DNA of 64,000 nt, taken from positions 496,001-560,000 of the forward strand of contig NC_013422.1 in the NCBI RefSeq assembly GCF_000024765.1. Direction: 5' to 3'. The first letter of the stretch is position 1, and each line of letters begins with the position of its first letter. A program made the position numbers and the translations under genes. Origin of the DNA: Halothiobacillus neapolitanus c2. Lineage in GTDB: Bacteria > Pseudomonadota > Gammaproteobacteria > Halothiobacillales > Halothiobacillaceae. Shown here in pieces: positions 25,678-36,629 of the stretch. The notes under the pieces were generated by a model. The model did no database searches. It was not told the DNA's origin and saw only the letters and a list, made by a program, of their open reading frames with translations.

Positions 25678-28281
25678 ATGACCACTACTGCCATCTTCAC
25701 GGTTGTTAGTAATAATTATCTGCATTTTGCAAGAACCTTGCTGAAAAGTGTTGCGGAGCAACACCCAGAGGCGAAGCGTTATTGCGTCATCGTCGATCGA
25801 GATTTGAGCCATGCTCATGAATTGAGCGATGAGTTCGAAACGATTCCGATGAGTGCGATCAACCTACCTGATGGCGACAGTTTTTTTTATCAGTACACCG
25901 TTCTGGAGTTGAATACGGCAGTAAAGCCATGGGCGATGCAGCATCTTCTAAAAGCTGGTCACGACGAGGTAATCTACATTGACCCGGATATCCGTCTATA
26001 TCGCCCACTAAATGAAGTGACCGGGTTGTTGCGAAGTGGCAGTGATATTGTTTTAACGCCTCACCTGCTCGAACCTATTCAGGATGATTTTCGCCCAACT
26101 GAGCTCGATATTCGCCGTGCAGGCACATATAACCTTGGCTTCTGTGCTGTTCGCAATAGTGGTAACACCCACCGTATGCTTGAGTGGTGGCAGGGTAAGT
26201 TGCATCACGACTGTGTCGTAGATGTCGACAAGGGCATTTTCGTTGATCAGAGTTGGATGGACTTGGTGCCAGGTATGTTTGACAACGTGGCCATACTCCG
26301 TCACCAAGGTTACAACGTGGCCTATTGGAATGTTGGGGAACGTATATTGAGTGGCGAGGGCGATTCGATTTCGGCAAATGGGGACCCCTTGGTTTTCTTC
26401 CACTTTAGTGGCCTTAACCCCGAAAATACGCACTCGGTTTCAAAGCATCAGAATCGCTTTACTTTTAAAAACCTGAATACGGTTGCGCGCTTCTTATTTG
26501 AGAATTACGCGAAAGACGTTATCGCCAATGGTATAGGTCATTATAAGGGACTGCCTTACGGCTTTGCTTGCTATGACGATGGTACGGCTATTGAAGGAAG
26601 AGAACGTGCTCGCTTCCGAAAAGACCCTGAACTGCAAGCGGAATGTGATGGAAAACCGTTTGCTCACCCAGAGCTACTTAGTTTTGAGTTGTTGCCTGAA
26701 CTCAATGCTGCTGGAATGATGGGCATCGTTGACCCGGCTTACGAGCATCGAGTGCAGACGTTGTACGAGAGTCTTTTAGGCCGTGCGGCCGATCCTGCTG
26801 GGGTGGCTTACTTTGGGCCCCGTATGGGCAGTAAATTTGGTATGGCGCGCTCGGTGTTGGCGGTCGGTATTTCTTCTGAAGCCCGACGCATGCCCGGTTG
26901 GCCGGCCCGACTCTTGCGTTTTGCTAACGAAGTGCAATACACCCCTCGTCGCGTCAGGACACTGGCGACGGAACCATTGTCGCGACTATTCGATAAGCTT
27001 GGTCGTCATTGGTCCTTCTTTGCCTATCGCCCCCCGCATGCTGTTTCGCAGCGTCGCGCCAAAGGTGCCGCTTCCCAACGCAATGACGATGACGACTCTG
27101 GCCCCGTAGTTTCTCGACGAGTGACGGACCAGCCTCTCTTCACTATCAGGAAGTTACCGTGCCCGACTGGTATGAATCTGGTGGGCTATGTAAAGGCAGA
27201 ATCGGGCGTAGGAGAAGCGGTTCGCTCGTTGGCGCGTGCATGCGAGGCTAGCAGCATCAACTTCTCTCTCTTTGATGTTGGTTATCAGAATTCTAACCGC
27301 CAAAGTGATAGTAGCGTTGAAAATAAAGCGGCAAGTCGTCACTTCAAGATAGACATGCTGTATGTCAATGCTGATCAAACCGCCGCGACGGCTCGCCATC
27401 TCAAGTCCGCTCGAAGAGAGCGGGCCGACTACACCATCGGTTTCTGGCATTGGGAGCAGCCTGAGTTGCCCATCCGTTACATGAGTGCGTTTGCCCATGT
27501 AGATGAGGTATGGGCTCCAACTTCCTTTGTGCAGGATGCGTTGGCATCGGTCTCGCCGGTGCCGGTGTACAAGGTGCCGCACTCTTTGCAGTTGCAGGTT
27601 TCTGCTGGTGTAAGGCGTAGCGATTTTGGGTTGCCGGATGACCGGCAGCTTGCGCTGGTCATGTACGATTTCCACTCCTACCAGTACCGAAAGAACCCGC
27701 AGGCTGCGGTTGAAGCATTCCGTATCGCGGCGAAGCAGAACCCGAACCTGGGATTGGTGCTCAAGACCATCAATAGTGAACACCACAAGGAGGCCTATGC
27801 CGAACTCAAGGAGAGCGTGGCCGACCTGCCCCATGTCTACTTCATTGATGAGTTCTTTTCGCGTCAGAAAACATGGGATCTGCAATCTTGCTGCGATATT
27901 CTGCTGTCCTTGCATCGGGCCGAAGGATTTGGACTGGCGCCGGCGGAGATGATGTATCTCGGCAAGCCGGTAATCGCGACGGGCTGGTCCGGCAATATGG
28001 ACTTCATGACCCATGAAAACTCGATGCCGGTCAAGTATGAGCTCAAGCCGCTTGACGTCGATCTGGGTGCATATCCGGCCGGGCCGTTGTGGGCTGAAGC
28101 GGATGTCGAGCACGCGGCGTGGTGTCTGAGCCAGCTAGTTACTCAGCCTGATCTGATGGAACAGATGGGGCGCCGTGCTGCAAAGGATATACAGGCACAA
28201 CTTAGCCCGACCGCTGTAGGTGAACTCGTCCGTCATCGCTTGCAGGTTCTGGGGCATTGGTACCCGAACCTGCTCGATTGA
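25678..28281 (+). CDS. Three-part glycosyltransferase (GT-A-like domain, DUF4214-like linker, GT4 domain)
   Basis: An 867-aa protein. Residues about 1-300 resemble a GT-A nucleotide-sugar transferase with a DxD-type motif (EVIYIDPDIRLYRPL) and GTYNLGFCAVRNS. Residues about 355-405 (RVQTLYESLLGRAADPAGVAYF) match DUF4214, a short domain linked to glycosyl transfer enzymes. Residues about 495-860 form a GT-B fold of family GT4: GVGEAVRSLARA near the start of this part, FWHWEQPELP, and the EX7E region HRAEGFGLAPAEMMYLGKPVIAT. Two catalytic domains suggest it adds two different sugars or alternating linkages, in the manner of WbpX-type chain enzymes. A good AGGTGA ribosome site precedes ATG 25678. 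Confidence 0.85.
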   Translation: MTTTAIFTVVSNNYLHFARTLLKSVAEQHPEAKRYCVIVDRDLSHAHELSDEFETIPMSAINLPDGDSFFYQYTVLELNTAVKPWAMQHLLKAGHDEVIYIDPDIRLYRPLNEVTGLLRSGSDIVLTPHLLEPIQDDFRPTELDIRRAGTYNLGFCAVRNSGNTHRMLEWWQGKLHHDCVVDVDKGIFVDQSWMDLVPGMFDNVAILRHQGYNVAYWNVGERILSGEGDSISANGDPLVFFHFSGLNPENTHSVSKHQNRFTFKNLNTVARFLFENYAKDVIANGIGHYKGLPYGFACYDDGTAIEGRERARFRKDPELQAECDGKPFAHPELLSFELLPELNAAGMMGIVDPAYEHRVQTLYESLLGRAADPAGVAYFGPRMGSKFGMARSVLAVGISSEARRMPGWPARLLRFANEVQYTPRRVRTLATEPLSRLFDKLGRHWSFFAYRPPHAVSQRRAKGAASQRNDDDDSGPVVSRRVTDQPLFTIRKLPCPTGMNLVGYVKAESGVGEAVRSLARACEASSINFSLFDVGYQNSNRQSDSSVENKAASRHFKIDMLYVNADQTAATARHLKSARRERADYTIGFWHWEQPELPIRYMSAFAHVDEVWAPTSFVQDALASVSPVPVYKVPHSLQLQVSAGVRRSDFGLPDDRQLALVMYDFHSYQYRKNPQAAVEAFRIAAKQNPNLGLVLKTINSEHHKEAYAELKESVADLPHVYFIDEFFSRQKTWDLQSCCDILLSLHRAEGFGLAPAEMMYLGKPVIATGWSGNMDFMTHENSMPVKYELKPLDVDLGAYPAGPLWAEADVEHAAWCLSQLVTQPDLMEQMGRRAAKDIQAQLSPTAVGELVRHRLQVLGHWYPNLLD

Positions 28282-28351
28282 TGGTGCATGTGACAGTTAA
28301 ATGATTATTAGGGGCAGTTGTGAGGACCTTTGGTTGGCAGCATGACTTTGA

Positions 28352-29443
<1,092 letters not shown>

Positions 29444-29493
29444 TCACTCTCGGAGAGGTCTTGTCGGACCTCTTCTAATCTGAGTTTTGTCAT

Positions 29494-30405
29494 ATGAATA
29501 ATGCCTTGGTGACTGGTGCCTCAGGATTCACCGGACGATACATGGTTTCCGCGTTGAAGACGCGCGGCTATCGTGTGGTGGGGTTGGGTAATCCGGACTG
29601 CGGGGCGGATTCATGTATTCCCGTAGATTTGACCGATGCTGAAGCGGTTCGGATTGCTATACACCAAGTTCAGCCCACGCATGTCGTTCACTTGGCGGGG
29701 ATCGCTTTTGTGGGGCATGGCAAGCCAGATGATTTTTATCAAGTAAACCTGTTTGGCACCCTCAACCTTTTGTCGGCACTCGTGGAACTGCCACAACCAC
29801 CTCGTGTGTTGATCGCCAGTTCAGCCAACATTTATGGCACGCCGAATATCGAAGTCATTGACGAGTCAGTGTGTCCGGCACCCGTAAACCACTACGCAAC
29901 CAGCAAGTTGGCGATGGAGCACATGGTGCACACCTATTTCGATCGGTGTTCGATTGTGATTGCTCGACCATTCAACTATACGGGCGTCGGGCAGACCGAA
30001 CAGTTTCTAATCCCGAAAATTGTCGGGCATTTCAAACGCAAGGCGCCAGTGATCGAATTGGGGAACTTGGACGTGAGCCGGGATTTTTCAGATGTTCGAG
30101 ATACGGTTGATGCCTACGTGGCACTTTTGGAGTCTGATGCGCATTCGCTGGCAGTGAATGTCTGCAGCAGCCGGGCTATCGCTTTGCGTACTGTACTGAG
30201 TGAGGTGGGGCGTTTGGCTGGATATGAAATTGAAGTGCGGGTGAACCCCGCCTTTGTCCGTGCGAATGAAATTCCTGTATTGCGTGGAAGCCGTGCGCGT
30301 TTGGAGTCGTTGGTGGGACATAGTGTGCCAAGACCATTAGAGGTGACCTTGCAATGGATGTTTATCGAAAGTAGTGATTCCCCTGGTAGTGGATCTGCTT
30401 TATGA
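29494..30405 (+). CDS. rmd: GDP-6-deoxy-D-mannose reductase (GDP-D-rhamnose synthesis)
   Basis: A 303-aa extended SDR enzyme with GASGFTGRYM at the N-terminus, SSANIYG and YATSKLAMEHMV (Tyr and Lys of the active site) and RPFNYTGVGQTEQFLIPKIV. The combination with gmd and the similarity to Rmd rather than to WcaG/Fcl point to reduction of the 4-keto intermediate to GDP-D-rhamnose instead of GDP-L-fucose; this choice is a judgement from motif resemblance. It overlaps the next glycosyltransferase gene by 4 nt (ATGA). Confidence 0.85.
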   Translation: MNNALVTGASGFTGRYMVSALKTRGYRVVGLGNPDCGADSCIPVDLTDAEAVRIAIHQVQPTHVVHLAGIAFVGHGKPDDFYQVNLFGTLNLLSALVELPQPPRVLIASSANIYGTPNIEVIDESVCPAPVNHYATSKLAMEHMVHTYFDRCSIVIARPFNYTGVGQTEQFLIPKIVGHFKRKAPVIELGNLDVSRDFSDVRDTVDAYVALLESDAHSLAVNVCSSRAIALRTVLSEVGRLAGYEIEVRVNPAFVRANEIPVLRGSRARLESLVGHSVPRPLEVTLQWMFIESSDSPGSGSAL

Positions 30406-31598
30406 AGATCCTTTTGAATCTCCATCCACTTGCTCGGGCTGGGGCCGGAATTGCTGTATACACACAGAGACTCCTCATGGAGTTGGTTCACTTCCGTGAT
30501 TTGGATGAAGTCGCCGGGTTCCTTGGAACGAGGGTTCTTTCCGGTGACGAGTTACGTCTTTGGTTAAGTGGCTTTGATAATCAAACAGAAAAACGAGTAA
30601 AGGAAGGCGTGAAATCTTCACCGCTAATGATCGACGCCGTACGCCGCGCCGCACGATCAATTCCAGGTATGTATGAACTCAGGTACCAATTGAGGAATAT
30701 CGCCAGTCAATTTGCTTTAAACAAGTTCGCCCAAGCGGGTTTTATTTATCATGAGCCGAATTACATACCCACTAGATATTCGGGTAAGCAGGTAATAGCC
30801 GTTCATGATTTGTCCCATATTCGATATCCAGATTTCCATCCGGCGGAACGTGTGGCATTTCTCAATCGTCATCTCAAACGGGCGATTGGTTTAGCAGATT
30901 TTGTCCTGACTGACTCGGTGTTTGTGAAGGATGAGATTCTTGATGTATTTCCTGTGTCCGGTGAAAAAATTGTTGTCACCCACCTTGGGGTTGATGAGGC
31001 TTTTCATCCTCGACCGGAAGTAGAAACTCTGAATACCTTGCGTCAATTTAATTTGAGCTATCGTGGTTTTGTCCTGTCGGTTGGGACTTTGGAGCCACGA
31101 AAAAACCTGGAAAGGTTGTTGAACGCCTACGGTGCGTTGCCCGAAGGCGTTCGCCGCGATTACCCCTTGGTCTTGGCTGGCGGCGGTGGTTGGAATGATT
31201 CTGACTTGCAACGTCAGATTCAACAGATGGAGCGACGCGGGGAGGTGATCCGGACGGGGTATTTGCCCCGTTCCCAACTTCTGGATTTGTATGCCTCGGC
31301 TGCTGTGTTTGCATACCCTTCCATATACGAAGGGTTTGGTCTGCCTGTTCTGGAAGGGTTCGCCAGTGGAACGCCAGTCTTGACGTCGAATGTGACTTCC
31401 ATGCCAGAGGTCTCCGGGGGGGCGGCTCTGGAGGTGAATCCGCTTTCAGTGGATGAAATTCGCCATGGGCTATTCAGTCTTTTGGATGATTCCTCCTTGA
31501 GGTCTCGATATATGCAACTTGGTTTGGAGCGTGTCCAAGCGTTTACTTGGGCTAAATGCGCCGAGCAGACAATGGCCGTTTACAAACAGCTTGGCTAA
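30402..31598 (+). CDS. GT4 family glycosyltransferase
   Basis: A 398-aa GT-B fold enzyme. The C-terminal half is typical of family GT4: SVGTLEPRKNLERLLNAY, then VLAGGGGWN, RTGYLPRSQLLDLYASAAVFAYPS and the donor-binding EGFGLPVLEGFASGTPVLTSNVTSMPEV. The N-terminal half binds acceptor and includes EPNYIPTRYSGKQVIAVHDLSHI. This arrangement occurs in mannosyl- and rhamnosyltransferases such as WbpY and WbdB. Placement next to rmd suggests a D-rhamnosyl or mannosyl transfer, but the linkage cannot be inferred. Coupled to rmd by overlap. Confidence 0.9.
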   Translation: MKILLNLHPLARAGAGIAVYTQRLLMELVHFRDLDEVAGFLGTRVLSGDELRLWLSGFDNQTEKRVKEGVKSSPLMIDAVRRAARSIPGMYELRYQLRNIASQFALNKFAQAGFIYHEPNYIPTRYSGKQVIAVHDLSHIRYPDFHPAERVAFLNRHLKRAIGLADFVLTDSVFVKDEILDVFPVSGEKIVVTHLGVDEAFHPRPEVETLNTLRQFNLSYRGFVLSVGTLEPRKNLERLLNAYGALPEGVRRDYPLVLAGGGGWNDSDLQRQIQQMERRGEVIRTGYLPRSQLLDLYASAAVFAYPSIYEGFGLPVLEGFASGTPVLTSNVTSMPEVSGGAALEVNPLSVDEIRHGLFSLLDDSSLRSRYMQLGLERVQAFTWAKCAEQTMAVYKQLG

Positions 31599-31607
31599 GG
31601 TGAATAC

Positions 31608-32759
31608 GTGACTATTCGTGTTCTTCACTTCGGTAAATTCGCATTCGAACGCGCGGGTGGCATAGAGCGGCATGTTGAAGTTTTGGCGCGTGCGCAAGCC
31701 GCGCAGGGTGCTGATGTCATCGTTCTGGCCTATACCCTGGATGCGGACGCAAACTCTCGTCGAGTTGATGGGGTTCAAATTGAGCCAGTTTTTGTGCGCG
31801 CCCGTTTTTCCAGCCAACCGCTTGCGCTGGGATTGATTCTACGTGCCCGGCAGTTAGCCAGAGAAAAACCTTTCGATATCGTGCATCAGCATTGGCCGGA
31901 CCCTTTTGCGCATCTCGTAGCCAGCCTGATTCCCGGCAGCCCCGCATGGGTGGTGAGCTGGCATAGCGATATTGTGAAACAACGTTTCCTCGGGCCGATA
32001 TATCGGGCGTTGGCCCCCATATTCTTTTGTAAACCTGATGCGGTGATCGGCGCTACAAAGACGCATATGGCCTCCGCGCAAATTGATATCTTTGCCGATA
32101 CTGCGCATCGTCATGTGATTCCATATGGAATCGATCCTGCGCCATTCGAACTGGCACCGAGCGTCAGCAACTCAGTTGCGGCGCTTCGTACCCGCTATGC
32201 AGGACGCCCCATTGTGTTCGCCTTGGGGCGACATGTTTATTACAAGGGCTTTGATGTGCTGATCCGAGCCATGAGTCGAGTGCCTGCCGTCCTGCTACTT
32301 GGCGGTGGCGGGCCGTTGACGCCGGAGCTGACGCAATTGGCCGAACGCCTTTCGACCGAATCTGCGGGGCAGGTGGTATTCGTCGGTTCGATACCAGATG
32401 CAGAGCTACCGGTTTACTACCATGCCTGCGATATATTCTGTTTGCCTTCGGTGGCAACGACAGAGGCATTTGGTATTGTTCAGACCGAAGCGATGCTGTG
32501 TGGGAAGCCAATCGTGAATACGAATTTGGGTACCGGGGTGAATGAGGTGGCGCCTCAAGGTGTGTGTGCACTGACTGTGCAACCGGAAGATGACGAAGCC
32601 TTGGCGCAAGCTTTGAATTTGCTTATCGAGTCGCCAGAGTATGCACAGGCGCTGGGCGATGTTGGTCGAGAACGTGCCCTGGACCATTACAACGTTGAAC
32701 GGATGGCCGTGGATACTCTAGCTCTGTATGCTTCATTGACGGGCAATCGTGACCATTAA
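31608..32759 (+). CDS. GT4 family glycosyltransferase (WbpZ-like)
   Basis: A 383-aa GT-B enzyme with a GTG start 9 nt after the previous gene. VLHFGKFAFERAGGIERHVEVLARA at the N-terminus is characteristic of the WbpZ/WbaZ group, and the C-terminal part has FALGRHVYYKGFDVLIRAM, LLLGGGGPL and the EX7E region TTEAFGIVQTEAMLCGKPIVNTNLG. In the A-band locus of Pseudomonas the comparable enzyme adds the first D-rhamnose on the lipid-linked primer; a similar adaptor role here would be an inference from gene order. No membrane segment. Confidence 0.9.
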   Translation: MTIRVLHFGKFAFERAGGIERHVEVLARAQAAQGADVIVLAYTLDADANSRRVDGVQIEPVFVRARFSSQPLALGLILRARQLAREKPFDIVHQHWPDPFAHLVASLIPGSPAWVVSWHSDIVKQRFLGPIYRALAPIFFCKPDAVIGATKTHMASAQIDIFADTAHRHVIPYGIDPAPFELAPSVSNSVAALRTRYAGRPIVFALGRHVYYKGFDVLIRAMSRVPAVLLLGGGGPLTPELTQLAERLSTESAGQVVFVGSIPDAELPVYYHACDIFCLPSVATTEAFGIVQTEAMLCGKPIVNTNLGTGVNEVAPQGVCALTVQPEDDEALAQALNLLIESPEYAQALGDVGRERALDHYNVERMAVDTLALYASLTGNRDH

Positions 32760-32848
32760 GGTTAGAAACCGCTCTCGATGGTGCTTTCCTTGCGTGGTTA
32801 AGTGTTTATATTGGGTAATTGCTTAAACTGTTAGGTTCTCTTCAATTT

Positions 32849-34252
32849 ATGTCCACCGCGCTTTTACGCTCACGTTCGGCTTTGATCTCGGCGGTCACGC
32901 GCACTTTGGATGTGCTGTTGGTCGGATTGGGGGGCTTGTTCGCGTTTTGGCTGCGTTTTGGTGGAGAAGTTTCCCATCTGCCTGCCACCTATGGCACCTT
33001 GATGGTGATCGGCGGCCTGCTCGTGGCTTTGGTATTCCCATTGCTGGGTGTGTACGACTCGTGGCGCGCAAGAGGCTTGGCTTCTCCCGCCCTACGTGTG
33101 GTGGGCGTTTGGTCGTTGGTGTTGATGATCCTGATGATTTCACTGGTTTTGGTGAAGGAAGCGGAGACCTTCTCACGGCTCTGGTTAGCCCAATGGTGGC
33201 TAGTCAGCGGCTTGGCATTGGCTATCGAACGGGTGGCGGTCTACTTCGTTTTACGCGGGCTACGCCAGCGAGGGTTGAACCATCGTAAAGCGGTGGTTGT
33301 GGGCTGCGGCCCTCAGGCGTTGAATTTGATCAACCGCGCAGAAAAGGAAGGCTGGGCAGGTTTTGACGTGGTGCGTGTTTTTGGCGAACGCCCTGATGAT
33401 ACCGGTATCGCCGGGCATGAGATTCATCCGCTGAACGAGTTGTTCGATTACGTATCCTCGCATCAGATCGATGAGGTGTGGATCGCGGTTCCGCTGGATC
33501 AAAGTCAGCAGCTCAAAAGCGTGCTGGAGAACTTGCGATTCTCAACCGCCAATGTGCGTTTTGTGCCGGATTTGTTCGGCCTGTTTTTAATCAATCATGG
33601 CGTGTCTGAGATTATGGATGTGCCGATGATCGATTTATCGGCTTCACCTATGACCGGGGCGAATCGATTAGTGAAAGGCGTTGAAGATCGAGTATTTTCC
33701 TTATTGATTTTGCTGCTCATCAGCCCGTTGTTTTTGGTGATTGCCTTGGGGGTAAAGCTCAGTTCCAAGGGGCCAGTGTTATACAAACAGAAACGCCACG
33801 GTTGGGATGGACAACCCTTCAATATTTATAAATTCCGTAGCATGAAAGATGGCGCGGACGAGGAAGGGGATGTTCCCCAGGCTGTGAAGGGCGATGGTCG
33901 AGTAACCCGCTTCGGTGCCTTTTTGCGAAGGACGAGTCTGGATGAGCTGCCGCAATTCATTAATGTGCTGCAAGGGCGGATGTCCATTGTTGGCCCGCGT
34001 CCGCATGCCGTTGAGCACAACGAGCTGTATAAATCGCAAATTGCCGGGTACATGCTTCGCCACAAGGTGAAGCCGGGCATCACGGGCTGGGCGCAGGTCA
34101 ATGGTTGGCGGGGCGAAACGGACACCCTGGATAAAATGCAAAAGCGCATTGAGTATGACCTGTATTATATCGAGCACTGGTCATTGGCATTTGATTTGAA
34201 AATCATATTTCTGACGGTGTTTCGTGGGTTTGTTCACAAAAACGCGTATTAG
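32849..34252 (+). CDS. Undecaprenyl-phosphate sugar phosphotransferase (WcaJ/WbaP type)
   Basis: A 467-aa polyprenyl-phosphate hexose-1-phosphate transferase. ATG 32849 is preferred; an in-frame TTG at 32819 would add ten residues. Four or five N-terminal membrane helices (about 15-135) are followed by a CoA-binding-like Rossmann domain (RKAVVVGCGPQALNLINRA), a further hydrophobic helix (VFSLLILLLISPLFLVIALGV) and the catalytic domain with KFRSMKDGADEEGD, TSLDELPQFINVLQGRMSIVGPRPH and KPGITGWAQVNGWRGET. It transfers a sugar phosphate, often glucose-1-phosphate, to undecaprenyl phosphate to start the repeat. ABC-dependent O chains usually begin with WecA instead, so this makes the locus unusual. 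It is followed by convergent murU. Confidence 0.93.
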   Translation: MSTALLRSRSALISAVTRTLDVLLVGLGGLFAFWLRFGGEVSHLPATYGTLMVIGGLLVALVFPLLGVYDSWRARGLASPALRVVGVWSLVLMILMISLVLVKEAETFSRLWLAQWWLVSGLALAIERVAVYFVLRGLRQRGLNHRKAVVVGCGPQALNLINRAEKEGWAGFDVVRVFGERPDDTGIAGHEIHPLNELFDYVSSHQIDEVWIAVPLDQSQQLKSVLENLRFSTANVRFVPDLFGLFLINHGVSEIMDVPMIDLSASPMTGANRLVKGVEDRVFSLLILLLISPLFLVIALGVKLSSKGPVLYKQKRHGWDGQPFNIYKFRSMKDGADEEGDVPQAVKGDGRVTRFGAFLRRTSLDELPQFINVLQGRMSIVGPRPHAVEHNELYKSQIAGYMLRHKVKPGITGWAQVNGWRGETDTLDKMQKRIEYDLYYIEHWSLAFDLKIIFLTVFRGFVHKNAY

Positions 34253-34295
34253 CGTTTGAGCTATCCCACTTATCTGGTCTTCATCTGAGATTTGA

Positions 34296-34994
34296 TTACT
34301 CGGCCTGTTGCAGCCTCTCCAGAGTGCCGACATCAATCCACGCCCCCGTAAAGAGCAGGCCCTGACCACGCCGAGCTGCGATTTTTTCCTTTAGCAGCGT
34401 GCCGAGCGCACGCCGTCCTTCCGGCAATCCGGAAAACATCGATTTTTTATAGAGGCCAATGCCTGCATAGGTTAGGCACTCACCCGTCTCTGTCGTGTGC
34501 GCTTCACATAATTCCAGTCGTTGTTGATTAAGCGCAAAATCGCCCTTGGGGTGATGTTCGGGATTGGTGACCATCAACAGTCGAAAATCGATTTCAGGGC
34601 TGAGCGTGTGATTGAGCAATTCTTCAAATGGAAAGTCGGTGAAGATGTCGCCATTGACGAGGATAAATGTGTCACTGAGCAAGGGTAGGGCATGGCGAAT
34701 GCCGCCGGCGGTTTCCAGATTCTCGCTCAGGTGGTTTTCCCATGAGAAGTGTAGGCGAACGTTCCAGCGGTCTCCGTCACCCAATGCGGCAGGAATTTGC
34801 TCGGCCAGATGATTGAGGTTGATGACGATGTCGGTGATCCCCGCCGCCACCAGCCGTTCTATGTGATGAACGATGAGCGGTTTGCCTTGCACGGGGATCA
34901 GCGGCTTGGGGGTGTGGTCGGTGAGCGGCCGGAGGCGTTCACCCCGCCCAGCGGCAAGGATCATGGCGCGAACGGGATGAGTGGCGGCGGGCAT
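34296..34994 (-). CDS. murU: N-acetylmuramate alpha-1-phosphate uridylyltransferase-like nucleotidyltransferase
   Basis: A 232-aa member of the sugar-nucleotidyltransferase superfamily. The start MILAAGRGERLRPLTDHTPKPLIPVQGKPLI is the nucleotide-binding signature, the Mg-binding Asp lies in ILVNGDIFTDFPF, and the substrate side has ENLETAGGIRHALPLL. Length and motif layout fit MurU of the Pseudomonas cell-wall recycling route, which makes UDP-MurNAc from MurNAc-1-phosphate; mannose-1-phosphate guanylyltransferase-like relatives are the alternative. Its usual partner, the kinase amgK, is not in the window. Lies at the end of a minus-strand run with tolC and pcm. Confidence 0.85.
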   Translation of the reverse strand: MPAATHPVRAMILAAGRGERLRPLTDHTPKPLIPVQGKPLIVHHIERLVAAGITDIVINLNHLAEQIPAALGDGDRWNVRLHFSWENHLSENLETAGGIRHALPLLSDTFILVNGDIFTDFPFEELLNHTLSPEIDFRLLMVTNPEHHPKGDFALNQQRLELCEAHTTETGECLTYAGIGLYKKSMFSGLPEGRRALGTLLKEKIAARRGQGLLFTGAWIDVGTLERLQQAE

Positions 34995-35016
34995 GGGTGT
35001 TCGGATAACTCAGATT

Positions 35017-36501
35017 TTAGTGTTGATCTGCCGCTTTGGACTCGACCGTTTTCGCCGCACGTTGGATGACGCGCTCGATCATTTGCTGTTGCGATTTTGA
35101 GCTTTCGTTCCCGCTGTTCATTAGTGGTGCAATTAAGGCGTTGATTTTGCCCGGCACAAGCTGGGCATTGACGGCTTTGATGTCATCGAGTGAAAGCTGA
35201 CCGGTATCGCCTTTGAGTTTCAGGTAGTTCGTGAGGTAGCTGTAGCGGGCGTTCAGGAAGTTTGCCATGGCACTGAACACTTGAATCTGCGCATTGAGCA
35301 CATCAACGATGGTGCGGGTTCCAACCTGATAACCGGCTTCAGTCGCCGCCAAGCTGGTGCGGGCAGACTCGACCGATTGTCCGTACGCGGTGATTTCGCT
35401 GATGCTGGTGATTACGCCGCGATAATCGTTGGCCGTGCCCTGTTGCACGGTACGGCGCAGGTTTTCGATCTCGTTCTGGGCCTGCTGATATTGGTAGGCA
35501 GCCTGGCGTGACTTGGCATTGATCCGACCGCCGTTATAGAGCGGCACGGAGACCTGCAACCCAATGCTGGCAGCAACGTTGCTGGATTCACTGCCATTGA
35601 ACTGGCTGGGTGTGCTGTTGTAGCCGTATTGCCCGGTCAGATCGACCGTGGGCATGCGTGCTGCGCGGTTGATGGCGATATTTTCCTGGCTGATCTGGCC
35701 ACCGATTTGGGCGCTTTGGAGCGAAATGTTCTGCTTGGCTGCCAGCGTGACCCAATCATTGGAATTCGCCGGATCCGGGCGAGGCGTCGAAAGGTTTGTC
35801 CGCACATCGTCGAGCTCGGTGGGCTCTTTGCCGGTGATGGTCGCCAAGGCGGATTGAGCATTCTCAAGCGCATTTCGAGCGGTGATGATGTCGGCATTGG
35901 CCTTGTCGTAATTGGCTTGCGCATTGGCGACATCGGTTACGGCGACCAAACCGACTTCGTAGCGTTTTTGCGCTTGAGCCAATTGGTTTTTGAATGCTGT
36001 TTGACTGGCAATAGCCAGTTGTAGGCTGGCATTGGCTTGCAGCACGGCGAAGTAGGCCGTGCTGGCACGCAAAAGCAGATCTTGCTGGGCGGCTGCAAAG
36101 TCGAGATCGGCTTGCTTGGCCTGAAGATCGGCAATGCCGAGATTGAGGTTATCGATCCGGTTGTAAATGACCTGGTTCAGGCTTAATCCCAAGGTGCGGC
36201 CACTGCCTTCAATCACGGTAGGTGCATTGGGAATGCCGTTTGATTTGATCTCGGTTCGTTTGTAATCCAAACCCGCACTGGCGCCAATTTGCGGAAGCAG
36301 GTTTGATCGTGCAATGGGGGTGTTTTCCTGAATGGACAACCGTTTCTGCTGGGCGGCAAGCAGCGTTTGATCGTTCTGTTCCGCGAGTGTCACGATTTCC
36401 ATCAGGTTGGCTGAAAGAGCGGGCGTGCCGTACGCACCGACGACCATAAGCATTGCCAGTACGGTTTGTTTCAACCGCTGGGATTGAGGGTGACTCTTCA
36501 T
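35017..36501 (-). CDS. tolC: TolC family outer-membrane channel protein
   Basis: A 494-aa protein with an N-terminal signal peptide (LKQTVLAMLMVVGAYGTPALSA, cleavage near residue 30). Two structural repeats of the outer-membrane efflux protein domain are visible, each with the alternating Gln- and Ala-rich helices (SLNQVIYNRIDNLNLG, LLASTAYFAVLQANASLQLA, and in the second half VSVPLYNGGRINAKSRQAAYQYQQAQNEI, VGTRTIVDVLNAQIQVFSAM). It would form the trimeric channel for type I secretion or tripartite drug efflux. A poorly conserved C-terminal tail of about 50 residues follows. Placement immediately downstream of pcm is common in proteobacteria. No efflux pump gene is nearby. Confidence 0.94.
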   Translation of the reverse strand: MKSHPQSQRLKQTVLAMLMVVGAYGTPALSANLMEIVTLAEQNDQTLLAAQQKRLSIQENTPIARSNLLPQIGASAGLDYKRTEIKSNGIPNAPTVIEGSGRTLGLSLNQVIYNRIDNLNLGIADLQAKQADLDFAAAQQDLLLRASTAYFAVLQANASLQLAIASQTAFKNQLAQAQKRYEVGLVAVTDVANAQANYDKANADIITARNALENAQSALATITGKEPTELDDVRTNLSTPRPDPANSNDWVTLAAKQNISLQSAQIGGQISQENIAINRAARMPTVDLTGQYGYNSTPSQFNGSESSNVAASIGLQVSVPLYNGGRINAKSRQAAYQYQQAQNEIENLRRTVQQGTANDYRGVITSISEITAYGQSVESARTSLAATEAGYQVGTRTIVDVLNAQIQVFSAMANFLNARYSYLTNYLKLKGDTGQLSLDDIKAVNAQLVPGKINALIAPLMNSGNESSKSQQQMIERVIQRAAKTVESKAADQH

Positions 36502-36629
36502 GATTAATTCCTCGTCATATTATTAGCCAGCTATCAGTACACTAGCTCAAAGAGCGCCCAAATGGGTAGGTATTCTCTGTGCGAATGCAGAAATCCATCA
36601 TGCTTCAGGTGTGACCCGGTAAATTCCAC

